Assembly: GCF_026342435.1 (NCBI RefSeq)
Contig: NZ_JAPEMT010000003.1
Coordinates: forward strand, 496,001-560,000
Length of the DNA stretch: 64,000 nt
Source: Streptomyces sp. NBC_00237
GTDB taxonomy: Bacteria > Actinomycetota > Actinomycetes > Streptomycetales > Streptomycetaceae
Reading direction: 5' to 3'
Within the stretch, counting starts at the first letter, position 1; each line of letters opens with the position of its first letter. Made by a program: the position numbers and the translations under genes. Below are positions 17,330 through 25,618 of the stretch, piece by piece. The notes under the pieces were generated by a model that was given only the letters and a program-made list of their open reading frames with translations, had not been told where the DNA came from and made no database searches.

Positions 17330-18754
17330 ATGACCCAGCACGCCCGCAACTACATCAACGGCGAGTGGACCGACTCCCCCCGCCGCACCGAGTCCCTCAA
17401 CCCCTCCACCGGCGAAGTCCTCGGCACCTTCGCCGACGCCGGAGCCGACGAGGCCCGCGCCGCCATCGCCGCCGCCCGTGCCGCCTTCGAGACCACCGAC
17501 TGGGCCCGCGACCGCAACCTCCGCGCCAAGGCCCTCTTCGAGATGGCCGACCACCTGGAGGCACGCCGCGAGGAGTTCATCACCCTGCTCGCCCGCGAGA
17601 ACGGCAAGATCCTCGGCGAGGCCGCCTTCGAGATCGACCTCACCATCCCCAAACTCCGCTACTACGCCTCCCTCGCCCTCAGCGACCACGGCAGCGCGGG
17701 CGAAGTCCGCCCCGGCCTCTACTCGATGACCCTGCGCGAGGCCGCCGGTGTCGCCGGAGTCATCGCACCGTGGAACTCCCCGGTCGTCCTGGCCGTACGT
17801 TCCTTCGCCCCCGCACTGGCCGCGGGCTGCACCGTCGTACTGAAGCTGCCGGGCCAGACCGGCCTGGTCAACGGCCTGATCGGCGAACTCGTCGCCCAGA
17901 CGGAGAACCTGCCCGCAGGCGTCATGAACGTCTTCACCGAGTCCGGCAACGAAGGCGCCCCGCTCCTGATCTCCTCCCCGGACGTGGACGTCGTCAGCTA
18001 CACCGGCTCCACCGTCGTCGGCCGTACGATCATGGCCAACGCGGCGCCCACCCTGAAGCCGCTCTCCCTGGAACTCGGCGGCAAGAGCCCGATGCTCGTC
18101 TTCGACGACGCGGATCTGGACGCCGTCGTGCCGGTCCTCACCAAGGCGATCACCACCTTCACCGGCCAGTTCTGCATGACCGGCAGCCGCATCCTCGCCC
18201 AGCGGGGCATCGCCGACGAACTGCGCCGCCGCATGATCGCCTCCCTCGAAGCGGTCAAGGTCGGCCCCGGCGACGACCCGGCCAGCGAGATGGGCCCGAT
18301 GATCGACGAGCGCAACGCGCAGCGCGTCGAGAACGTCGTCACCGAGGCCGCCGCCTCCGCGAAGATCCTCGTCAAGGGCGCACGCGACCGGGCATTCCTC
18401 GCCCCGTCCCTCGTCGAGGTCGAGGACCTGAACGCGCCGATCGTGCAGCAGGAGGTATTCGGCCCGGTCGCCACCTTCGAAGTCTTCGACACCGAGGCCG
18501 ACGCCGTCACCCGCGCCAACGCCACCGAGTTCGGACTCGCCGCGTCGATCTGGACGCGCGACGTGGACCGCCCGCTGCGCATCCAGCGCGAGATCAAGGC
18601 CGGCACGGTGTGGACCAACACCTGGGCCGTCGTGCACGACATGTTCGAGGAGGGCGGCTTCAAGCAGAGCGGCATGGGACGCCTCAACGGGGTGCGCGGC
18701 CTGGAGGAGTTCCAGGAGACCAAGCACTTCGTCCACGCGGCGCCGCGCGCCTGA
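17330..18754 (+). CDS. NAD(P)+-dependent aldehyde dehydrogenase
   Basis: 474 residues, ATG preceded by AAGGA at 17319-17323. Features of the ALDH superfamily: GVIAPWNSPVVLAVRSFAPA (about 140-160), the nucleotide-binding SYTGSTVVG, the general base in LELGGKSP (about 250) and the catalytic Cys in FTGQFCMTGSR (about 283). Family members oxidise aldehydes such as betaine aldehyde or aryl aldehydes to carboxylic acids in the cytoplasm. It is paired with the GMC oxidoreductase upstream and ends at a strong hairpin, so the two form an operon. Confidence 0.9.
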   Translation: MTQHARNYINGEWTDSPRRTESLNPSTGEVLGTFADAGADEARAAIAAARAAFETTDWARDRNLRAKALFEMADHLEARREEFITLLARENGKILGEAAFEIDLTIPKLRYYASLALSDHGSAGEVRPGLYSMTLREAAGVAGVIAPWNSPVVLAVRSFAPALAAGCTVVLKLPGQTGLVNGLIGELVAQTENLPAGVMNVFTESGNEGAPLLISSPDVDVVSYTGSTVVGRTIMANAAPTLKPLSLELGGKSPMLVFDDADLDAVVPVLTKAITTFTGQFCMTGSRILAQRGIADELRRRMIASLEAVKVGPGDDPASEMGPMIDERNAQRVENVVTEAAASAKILVKGARDRAFLAPSLVEVEDLNAPIVQQEVFGPVATFEVFDTEADAVTRANATEFGLAASIWTRDVDRPLRIQREIKAGTVWTNTWAVVHDMFEEGGFKQSGMGRLNGVRGLEEFQETKHFVHAAPRA

Positions 18755-18764
18755 CGCGGTCTGC

Positions 18765-18800
18765 GGGGTGGGACAGAACCCCACCGTTCTGTCCCACCCC
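18765..18800. terminator. Strong hairpin after aldehyde dehydrogenase
   Basis: GGGGTGGGACAGAAC (18765-18779) and its exact complement (18786-18800) form a 15-bp stem with a 6-nt loop, 10 bp after the stop. Confidence 0.85.
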
Positions 18801-18885
18801 TCCGCCCCTCCCTTCTCTCGTACGTCTCCCCAAAACTGCCTACGACCGGGGCTCCGTACGAAACGACCCGCCCCGGAGCCCCGCC

Positions 18886-19605
18886 ATGCCGGACGCCGTG
18901 CCCGCCCCCGACACCACCGTCCTCACCCCGCACGGAGACGTGGCCCTGATCGCCGCCCGAACGGTCGAACCCGGTCACGAGGAGAAGTTCCGGACCTGGG
19001 CACTGAGCGTGCTGGCCGCTGCCGGTGAACTCCCCGGAAACCTCGGCGGCGGCCTCTTCCGCCCGGCCGCGGCCGACGCCCCGTGGATCGTCGTGCACCG
19101 CTTCCGCGACCGGGCCGCCCTGCGCACCTGGCTCGACTCGCCGCAACGGGCCGCGCACTTCGCCGACGTATCCGGCCACCGCCACCACGAGGTCGCACGC
19201 CGCGAACTGACCGGCATGGAAGCCTGGTTCACCACCCCGGACCGCCCGGCGCCCGGTCCGCCCCGCTGGAAGATGGCGGCGAGCTCCGCGCTGGGAATCC
19301 TCCCGATCTCCCTGCTCGGCAGCACCTACCTCATGCCCCACCTGACCGCGCTCCCCGATGCCGCCCGCACGGCGGTGTTCGCCCCGCTCTTCAGCGTGCT
19401 GATGACCTATGTGTCCATGCCGCTCGTGACCCGCCTCCTGCGCCGCTGGCTCCACCCCGCCTGCCCTGCCGACGGCTCCCGGACGCCCGCGACCCGGGGG
19501 CCCCGGGCGTGCCCCGCACCGACAGGAGAAGCCCGGCGTCCGCCCGGCGCCAGGCCCGGTCGCGTACGGCCGGACGGAGGGCCGGGCGTGCCCCCTCCTG
19601 GGTGA
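18886..19605 (+). CDS. ABM-domain (antibiotic biosynthesis monooxygenase) membrane protein
   Basis: 239 residues from ATG at 18886. Residues about 18-105 form an ABM ferredoxin-like domain (ARTVEPGHEEKFRTWALSVL, then WIVVHRFRDRAALRTWLDSP). Two hydrophobic segments follow (ASSALGILPISLLGSTYLM and VFAPLFSVLMTYVSMPLV), so the domain is probably cytoplasmic and anchored. ABM domains occur in cofactor-free oxygenases and heme-related proteins; no specific substrate is evident. The last 50 residues are a Pro/Arg/Gly-rich tail unlike the domain, which suggests a frameshift or loss of the original stop. Confidence 0.75.
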   Translation: MPDAVPAPDTTVLTPHGDVALIAARTVEPGHEEKFRTWALSVLAAAGELPGNLGGGLFRPAAADAPWIVVHRFRDRAALRTWLDSPQRAAHFADVSGHRHHEVARRELTGMEAWFTTPDRPAPGPPRWKMAASSALGILPISLLGSTYLMPHLTALPDAARTAVFAPLFSVLMTYVSMPLVTRLLRRWLHPACPADGSRTPATRGPRACPAPTGEARRPPGARPGRVRPDGGPGVPPPG

Positions 19606-19665
19606 CCACGCTGATCGGCAGGCAGCTCCGCACCTCCTACGACGTCCCGGACGGCACGGTGGTGT

Positions 19666-19710
19666 CGCTCCGGCTCGGATTCCCCGCAGGTGCCCGCCCG
19701 AGCCGGAGCG
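19666..19710. terminator. Bidirectional hairpin
   Basis: CGCTCCGGCTCGG (19666-19678) and its complement (19698-19710) make a perfect 13-bp stem around a 19-nt loop between two convergent genes. Confidence 0.75.
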
Positions 19711-19716
19711 CCGTGA

Positions 19717-22206
19717 CTACTTCTCCCGCAGTGCGGCCAGCGAGGCCGGTGCCGTCGGCAGCCCCAGGGCCGCGATCTCCCCCTTCGCCCCGTCCGTGAG
19801 CGGCACCCCCCACGCCGCGTAGAACGCGGTGAGATCCTGCCCGGCGACGCGGCTGGTCAGGACGGCCAGGTTCCGCCAGCGGTCGCCGCCCGGCATCGGG
19901 CGCTCACGCAGTCGCCGCTGCGCCCTCGGCCAGAAATCGTCACCGTACTGGAGGGTCAACTGCTGGAGCATCACCAGTCGTTCGAAGGCGTCGAAGGACT
20001 TGTCGAAGTCCACGCCCGGCGCGCCGACCTTCTTCAGCGCCCGGTCGTACACGGAGTCCGACACCAGCCGTGAGCGCTGCTGGAACGCCTTCTGCACGGC
20101 CAGCGAGAAGACGTTCACCGACACCTCGGTCAACGCCGACGGCTGCACCGCCCGCTGCTGGCGTTTGTGACCCTGCTCGTGCCACACGCCCCAGCCCGCC
20201 GCCGCGCTGTCCGCGATCCACGGCGCGGAGTCGTACTGGAAGCCCGTGTACGCGTCCGCCGCGAAGGCCGCACCGATGCGCCTCTCCACCTCGACGTAGT
20301 GGTACGGGAACACGCCGGGCGCATGCTCCGGGGCGCTGTCGTCCAGCCCCGCCGCCGCGTCTTCCAGGGCCCGCGCACACTCCAGGTGGCGCAGCACCGC
20401 CTCCGGTGACGCCTGTGCGTACCGGGCGGCCGTGTCCCGGGAGAGCGTCACCAGCGTGCGCCCGCCCACCAGTTCCGCGTAGCGGGACGTACCGGCCGCC
20501 AGCGCGGCACGCCACTGATCGGCGGTCGTACGGCCGAGGCGGAACACCGGTACGGGCTCCGCGTCACCCGACAGCGTCACCGTGACCCGCGCGGAAGGCT
20601 GCCCGTCGAAGGCCAGGTACACCATCCCGCCGCGCCGGTCGGTGACCTTCGCCGTCCCGGACGAGGCGAGCGGATAGGCGCGGCCGCGCGGGGCGGGCCA
20701 GGCCACCGGCGGGCCGACGCGCACCCGCAGCGACCCCTCCGCCGCCCCGGCCCCGACCGCCACGTTCAGCGTGCCGCCCGGCGGCAGGTACAGCCCGGTC
20801 GGCCGCACGTCGGAGGGCGCCAGGTTCAGCCCCAGCCGTTCCTGTTCCGCCGAGGCGGAGGGCTGCCCGGTCAGTGTCACCGTGTACGGAGTACCGCGCA
20901 CCGGCACGGGTAGTGCCAGGTCCGGGGCCTCCGTGGACGCGGGACACGCCGTGGCCTTCAGCGTGCCCGCCGCCCCCGGCGCCGACTCCACGCCGTCCGC
21001 CGACACCGCCGTCACCTGGTAGCGGTGGTTTCCGCCCGGGCCCACGCCTTCGTCCGTGTAGGACGTGCCGCCCGTCGTGGCGATCCGTCCGCCGTCCCGG
21101 TGGACCACGTAGGACGCCGGCCGCGCACCCTCCTCGGGGGCCGCCCACTCCAGCCGGGCCGACGTGGGTGTCAGCGCGGTCGCCCGCACCTCGCCGGGCG
21201 TCGCCTGCGTGACCGAGGGGCCCGGCGAGGTGCGCGGGGGGTGCTGCTTCCATTGCTGGTTGGTGTCACCGTGGTAGCCGTACAGCCCGGCGTACGAGGT
21301 GCCGCGCGCGTGGTCCAGGGCCCGGGAGGGGTCGGCGGCCCAGCGCAGGGCGCCTGTCGGCGCGTCGTACTGCCAGCGCATCCGGTCGGAGCCGTCGTTC
21401 ACCAGGCGTGCCACGGGGGCCTTGCCTCCTCCGTCCTCGATGCCGAGCACGCGGTACGGCGGCGCCGCCGTACGCACCTGACCGTCCGCCACCACCCACC
21501 GCTGCCCGGACGGAGTGACGCGGCCGGCCGCCGACGCACACGGTTCCACGGTCACGGCGGCGTTCGGCACCGAGTATCCGGCGAGCGTCAGGCACCGCCC
21601 GTCCACCCGGAGTTCCGTGGCCGCGTCCGTGGGGTCCGGCGCGACGACCGCCTCGGCGGCCGGTGTGAACTCCCACTTCTGGTTGTCGCCCTCACCGGCG
21701 CTGTACAGCGCCGGGTAGTCGTCCGAGGTGTGGTAGTCGAGCACCATGGAGGTGCCCGCCCACTCCAGATGCTGCTGGGGGCCGTAAGCCCAACCGCCCT
21801 GCGCCTGTCCGGCGGGCACCAGGACGGGCCGTGCGCTGCGTCCTGCCTTGGCGCCGCCGGGCACCGAGAGTTCCTGGGGGCGTCCACCGCTGTCCGCGAC
21901 GGCACCGCGGAGCACGCCCGGTGCGGCGTCGAACCGCCAGCGCTGGTTTGCCGGGGTCGGTTCGCCCAGGCCGGACCGGCAGGAGGCGAGCCAGGTCCGG
22001 CCGAGGTCGCCCACCGTCAGGCACTGGGTCCCGAACACCCGCAGCTCGCTCCAGTCCGACGACGGCGCGTGCGACGGCGCGTGCGGCGGCGTCTGCGGCG
22101 GTGCGGCGCGGACCGGTCCCGCGGCGGCCGCCGCCAGGACGAGGGCGCACAGCGGAGGCAACAGCCGGGACGGTCTGCGTACCGGCCCGGGAGGGGGAAG
22201 CGGCAT
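19717..22206 (-). CDS. Secreted M60-type metalloprotease with lectin-like and FnIII regions
   Basis: 829 residues with an N-terminal Sec signal (residues 1-34, Arg-rich then CALVLAAAAAGPVRA). Residues about 50-325 contain repeated QxW motifs (NQRWRF, NQKWEF, GQRWVV, NQQWKQ), typical of ricin-B-type trefoils. About 335-420 is a fibronectin type III domain. The C-terminal half holds the zinc site HEQGH (about 673-677) followed by Glu in LTEVSVN, matching the M60/enhancin gluzincin pattern HExxHx(8-28)E. M60-like proteases cut glycoproteins such as mucins. The lectin-like part would bind the glycan. The gene lies downstream of the NRPS genes but belongs to them only by position. Confidence 0.85.
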   Translation of the reverse strand: MPLPPPGPVRRPSRLLPPLCALVLAAAAAGPVRAAPPQTPPHAPSHAPSSDWSELRVFGTQCLTVGDLGRTWLASCRSGLGEPTPANQRWRFDAAPGVLRGAVADSGGRPQELSVPGGAKAGRSARPVLVPAGQAQGGWAYGPQQHLEWAGTSMVLDYHTSDDYPALYSAGEGDNQKWEFTPAAEAVVAPDPTDAATELRVDGRCLTLAGYSVPNAAVTVEPCASAAGRVTPSGQRWVVADGQVRTAAPPYRVLGIEDGGGKAPVARLVNDGSDRMRWQYDAPTGALRWAADPSRALDHARGTSYAGLYGYHGDTNQQWKQHPPRTSPGPSVTQATPGEVRATALTPTSARLEWAAPEEGARPASYVVHRDGGRIATTGGTSYTDEGVGPGGNHRYQVTAVSADGVESAPGAAGTLKATACPASTEAPDLALPVPVRGTPYTVTLTGQPSASAEQERLGLNLAPSDVRPTGLYLPPGGTLNVAVGAGAAEGSLRVRVGPPVAWPAPRGRAYPLASSGTAKVTDRRGGMVYLAFDGQPSARVTVTLSGDAEPVPVFRLGRTTADQWRAALAAGTSRYAELVGGRTLVTLSRDTAARYAQASPEAVLRHLECARALEDAAAGLDDSAPEHAPGVFPYHYVEVERRIGAAFAADAYTGFQYDSAPWIADSAAAGWGVWHEQGHKRQQRAVQPSALTEVSVNVFSLAVQKAFQQRSRLVSDSVYDRALKKVGAPGVDFDKSFDAFERLVMLQQLTLQYGDDFWPRAQRRLRERPMPGGDRWRNLAVLTSRVAGQDLTAFYAAWGVPLTDGAKGEIAALGLPTAPASLAALREK

Positions 22207-22404
22207 GAGGGGTCTCCTGAGACTCGCGGGAGGGGGAACGAGGGCGCGTCCTCAGCCGCCCGAGAACGTCTGGGGCCGCCCACGCCGCCCGGGCTCCGTG
22301 GTCCGGGCCCTTCACGATCGGCGGAGCGCCCGGCCCTGCTACCAGCGACACCAACGGGAGCCCCACGGATCACCCCTGCGGTCGAACGCGGAAGGCGCCC
22401 TGCC

Positions 22405-25400
22405 TCACCCTCCGGTGCCGGGCGCGACCCACCCGCACCCGTCCGCCAGCGCCGAGGTGAACGCCGTGGCGAGGCCGACGACCGTGGGAAGGCCGAAGGC
22501 CAGCGCGTTGTACTGAAGCCAGCACCGCAAGCCCCCCTCCGGCTGCTCGACAACCGTCAGTTCGGGTACGCCCCGGTCGCCGCCCGGCAGCGGCCAGGGA
22601 ACGGTGCTTCCCCGGGGCAGTTCCCAGGGCGCGCATGCCAGGCCGGGCAGTTGGGCGGGCGCCGCCCACGCCTCGTACCGCAGCCAGGCCGCGAACGGCA
22701 CGGCCGTACTGAACTCGGCGTACGGATACAGCTGATGGTCCAGCGCGTCGCTGTAGACCGCCCGCAGCCGGTCCACCAGCTCGGCGAAACCGGGCCCGCC
22801 GCTCGCATCCACCCGCAGCAGCAGCGACTGGACGAAGCAGCCCACCGTCCGCTCCGCGTCCGGATGCGGGCGGCCGGGCACCGGGGTCATCACCACCAGG
22901 TCCGGCTGGCCGCTGCGGTCCGCCAGCAGCCCCGCCCAGGCCGCCGCGACGGCGAGGAACGGGGTGGCACCCAGCTCGGCAGCCCGTGCCCGCAGGGCCT
23001 CGGCCAGTGCTGCGGGCACCTCGAACTCGTGCGCCTTCGTGAGTACTTCGTCCACCGCCCGGCGACCGGCGAACCGCTCGACGGCCTCCGGTGCCCCGGC
23101 GAGCGCCGAGACGAAGTGGGCCCGGGAGGCGGGCCAGTGCGCGTTCGCCCCCTCCACCAGCTCCGGATAGCCAGGACCCGGGCGGACCGGCGGGACCGGA
23201 CGCCCACGTCGCAGCGCGGAGTAGAACACCCCGAGGTCCGCCAGCAGCACACCGACCGACCAGCCGTCACCGGCCATGTGGTGCACCGCGACGAGCACCA
23301 CGTGGTCCGTCGGCGACCTGCTGACCACCAGGAGCCGCGCCATCGGGTCCCGGCCCAGGTCGGTGAGGCGGTCGCGTTCGGCCAGCAGCAGGGCGTCCAC
23401 CTCCGCGTCCGACGCCCCGGGGGCCCCGGTCAGGGTGATCCGCGCCCGGGGCTCCTCGTCCAGCACCACCCGGACGACTCCCTCCCCGACCGCCTCGAAG
23501 CGGGTCCGCAGCGCCGGATGGCGGCGCACCGCCTCGGTGAGCGCCCGGCCCAGGATCTCCGGCTCCAGCCGGTCGGTCACCCGGAACAGCGCCGTCACCG
23601 CGCCCGCGTCCCGCCCGGGAGCCTCGGACATCCAGCGGAAGAAGTTCTCCTGCTGCGAGGTGAGGGGAACGGCGTGCGGCTGCGCACGGAGCGCGGCCAG
23701 GTAGGGCGTCACGGTCTGTGCCTCCGGCGACGCTCCGGCGGCGTCATCCAGCCGCCGGTCGGGGTGGTCCACCCAGGTCGCCTGGGACCGCAGCGAAGGC
23801 CGCTCGAAGATCAGGGCGGTGCCCGCGCGGACGCCGAACTCGACGCTGATGCCCGTGGCGAGCTGGACCGCCCGGAACGAGTCGCCGCCCAGCGCGAAGA
23901 ACTCCGCCGACACGTCCGTCACCGGACGGCCGAGCAGCCGCCGCCAGAGCGCGGCCAGCCGCTGTTCCGTCGCGGTCGCCGGGGCCACGGCATCCGCCGA
24001 TTGCTCCACGGGCGCGTCGAACAGGGCGCGGAGCCGGTGCTTGACCACCTTGCCGCTCGGGTTCCGGGGCAGGTCAGCGGCGAGCAGGATGCGCACCGGC
24101 AGCTCCGGCCTGCTCAACCGGGCGCTCAGGAACAGCCGGAGCTCGTCCAGGCCGAGCCCGCCGGGCCCCGCCACCACCACCGCCACCGGAACGGCTCCCA
24201 TCACGGGGTGCGGCAGACCGAACGCGGCGGCGTCCGCCACCCCGGGGTGCTCGTGCAGCACCTCCTCGATCCGCAGCGTGGAGACCTTCAGCGCACCGCT
24301 CTTGATGACATCGCTCTCCCGGTCGACCAGATACAGGTGGCCGTCCGCGTCGAGCCGTCCGACGTCGCCCATCCGCACCCACCCGTCGTGGAACACCCGG
24401 GCGCTCTGTTCGGCGTCGCCGAGGTAGTCGCGCGAAGGTCCGGGCTGCCGAAGCCACACCTCGCCCACCTCACCGGCGGGCAGCGGCAGCCCTTCCGCAT
24501 CGCGTATCCGGACGTCACGGGGATTCGCCGGGCGGCCCAGCGAACCCGGGCGACGGGCGTCGACCACCGTGGAGATCTGCGCGGGGGAGGCTTCGGCGGA
24601 GGTGTACGTGTTCACGATCGTCGCTCCCGGCAGCGCCGCGCCCAGTGCGGCCGCCACCGGCACGGGCAGCGCGGCGGCGGAGGAATTGACCAGACGCAGA
24701 CTGCTCAGGTCGTACCGGTCGGCGGTGCCCGTGTTGATCAGCTCGATGGCCATCGAGGGCACCAGGAAGGCGGTGCCGACCCGGAACCTCTCGACCGCGC
24801 CGCCGAACTCGTCCGCGTCGAAGCGCGGCAGGCTGAGCGTGGTGGGCGCGGCGGTCAGTGCGCCGAGCAGCATCACCTGCCCCGCGTTCGTCCCGATCGG
24901 GAAGGCGTGCAGGGCGTGCCGCGAGTGGGCGTAGGCGCGGTGCCGGGGGCGGGCGGCCAGCCCGGCGGTCAGACTGGCGTGGGCGGCGATCACCCCCTTG
25001 GGCGCGCCGGTGGTGCCGGAGGTGCCGATCACCTGGGCGGGATCTTCCGGGCCGACCACGTACGGAGGACGGGCGGGCGGCTCGGGACAGGCGGCCAGCA
25101 GGGCGTCCAGGGACAGTACCAACAGGGCTGATCCAAAAGGAATGTGACTGCCTGTCAGTACGGTTCTGGCCTCGGCGAGCTCGGCCAGGGCGGCGGCATC
25201 GTCGTGGGACAGGTCCTCGCGGACCGGTACGGGCACCCCGCCCGCGTACTGAACGGCGAGGAAGGCGACGGCGTACCGCTCCCAGTGCCTGTTGGAGAAC
25301 CGCAGCAGTACCCGGTCGTACGGTTCGACCCCCGAGGCGGCCAGTCCCGTCGCGGCACGCAGCGCCTCCTCGCGCCAGCGGCGGTAGCTGATCTCCCCGT

Positions 25401-25614
25401 GGCCGACGACCTGCAGTGCCACGCGGTCCGGGTGTTCGGCGGCCCGCGCGTCGAGGAGTTCGGGGACGGTGGTCGCGGCGGGCGGCGTCGTGGTGGCGAT
25501 GACGTTCTCCGTAACGGTTGAAGGGGAGGGCGGCGGGCGGGAATCGGCGCGGTCCTTGCTGCGGGGGCCGGGTGACGAGGTGGGGTCCCGGGACGCGTGC
25601 CGGGACCCCACCAC
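22405..25614 (-). CDS. NRPS gene 4: A-T-C, acyl/aryl-ligase-like adenylation
   Basis: Up to 1069 residues. The GTG at 25614 lies 4 nt after the previous stop but in the right arm of a strong hairpin, and no good in-frame start follows, so the start is uncertain. The A domain has IGTSGTTGAPKG (about 195), the atypical A5 NTYTSAEASP (about 337), and GKVVKHRL with the A10 Lys. Where amino-acid A domains have FDxS with Asp235 it reads FPIGTNAGQ, so it probably activates a carboxylic acid without an alpha-amine. T domain LGGDSFRA (about 575). C domain with active HHMAGDG (about 780). Ending in C is unusual and suggests it acylates a partner or soluble amine. Confidence 0.85.
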   Translation of the reverse strand: MVGSRHASRDPTSSPGPRSKDRADSRPPPSPSTVTENVIATTTPPAATTVPELLDARAAEHPDRVALQVVGHGEISYRRWREEALRAATGLAASGVEPYDRVLLRFSNRHWERYAVAFLAVQYAGGVPVPVREDLSHDDAAALAELAEARTVLTGSHIPFGSALLVLSLDALLAACPEPPARPPYVVGPEDPAQVIGTSGTTGAPKGVIAAHASLTAGLAARPRHRAYAHSRHALHAFPIGTNAGQVMLLGALTAAPTTLSLPRFDADEFGGAVERFRVGTAFLVPSMAIELINTGTADRYDLSSLRLVNSSAAALPVPVAAALGAALPGATIVNTYTSAEASPAQISTVVDARRPGSLGRPANPRDVRIRDAEGLPLPAGEVGEVWLRQPGPSRDYLGDAEQSARVFHDGWVRMGDVGRLDADGHLYLVDRESDVIKSGALKVSTLRIEEVLHEHPGVADAAAFGLPHPVMGAVPVAVVVAGPGGLGLDELRLFLSARLSRPELPVRILLAADLPRNPSGKVVKHRLRALFDAPVEQSADAVAPATATEQRLAALWRRLLGRPVTDVSAEFFALGGDSFRAVQLATGISVEFGVRAGTALIFERPSLRSQATWVDHPDRRLDDAAGASPEAQTVTPYLAALRAQPHAVPLTSQQENFFRWMSEAPGRDAGAVTALFRVTDRLEPEILGRALTEAVRRHPALRTRFEAVGEGVVRVVLDEEPRARITLTGAPGASDAEVDALLLAERDRLTDLGRDPMARLLVVSRSPTDHVVLVAVHHMAGDGWSVGVLLADLGVFYSALRRGRPVPPVRPGPGYPELVEGANAHWPASRAHFVSALAGAPEAVERFAGRRAVDEVLTKAHEFEVPAALAEALRARAAELGATPFLAVAAAWAGLLADRSGQPDLVVMTPVPGRPHPDAERTVGCFVQSLLLRVDASGGPGFAELVDRLRAVYSDALDHQLYPYAEFSTAVPFAAWLRYEAWAAPAQLPGLACAPWELPRGSTVPWPLPGGDRGVPELTVVEQPEGGLRCWLQYNALAFGLPTVVGLATAFTSALADGCGWVAPGTGG
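25579..25612. terminator. Perfect hairpin between NRPS genes 3 and 4
   Basis: GGTGGGGTCCCGG (25579-25591) and its complement (25600-25612) form a 13-bp stem with an 8-nt loop, 7 bp past the gene 3 stop. It overlaps the GTG start assigned to gene 4, so it may terminate most transcripts and gate expression of gene 4. Confidence 0.75.
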
Positions 25615-25618
25615 CGCG

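Noticed and set aside
15770..18754. Glycine-betaine synthesis operon (betA-betB)
   Set aside because: The gene types fit, but no BetI, transporter or diagnostic residues were found; left as generic alcohol-to-acid oxidation.
21025..25131. Very long plus-strand open frame over the M60 and NRPS gene 4 region
   Set aside because: It is the antisense shadow of two real minus-strand genes; high GC makes such frames common and it has no domain.
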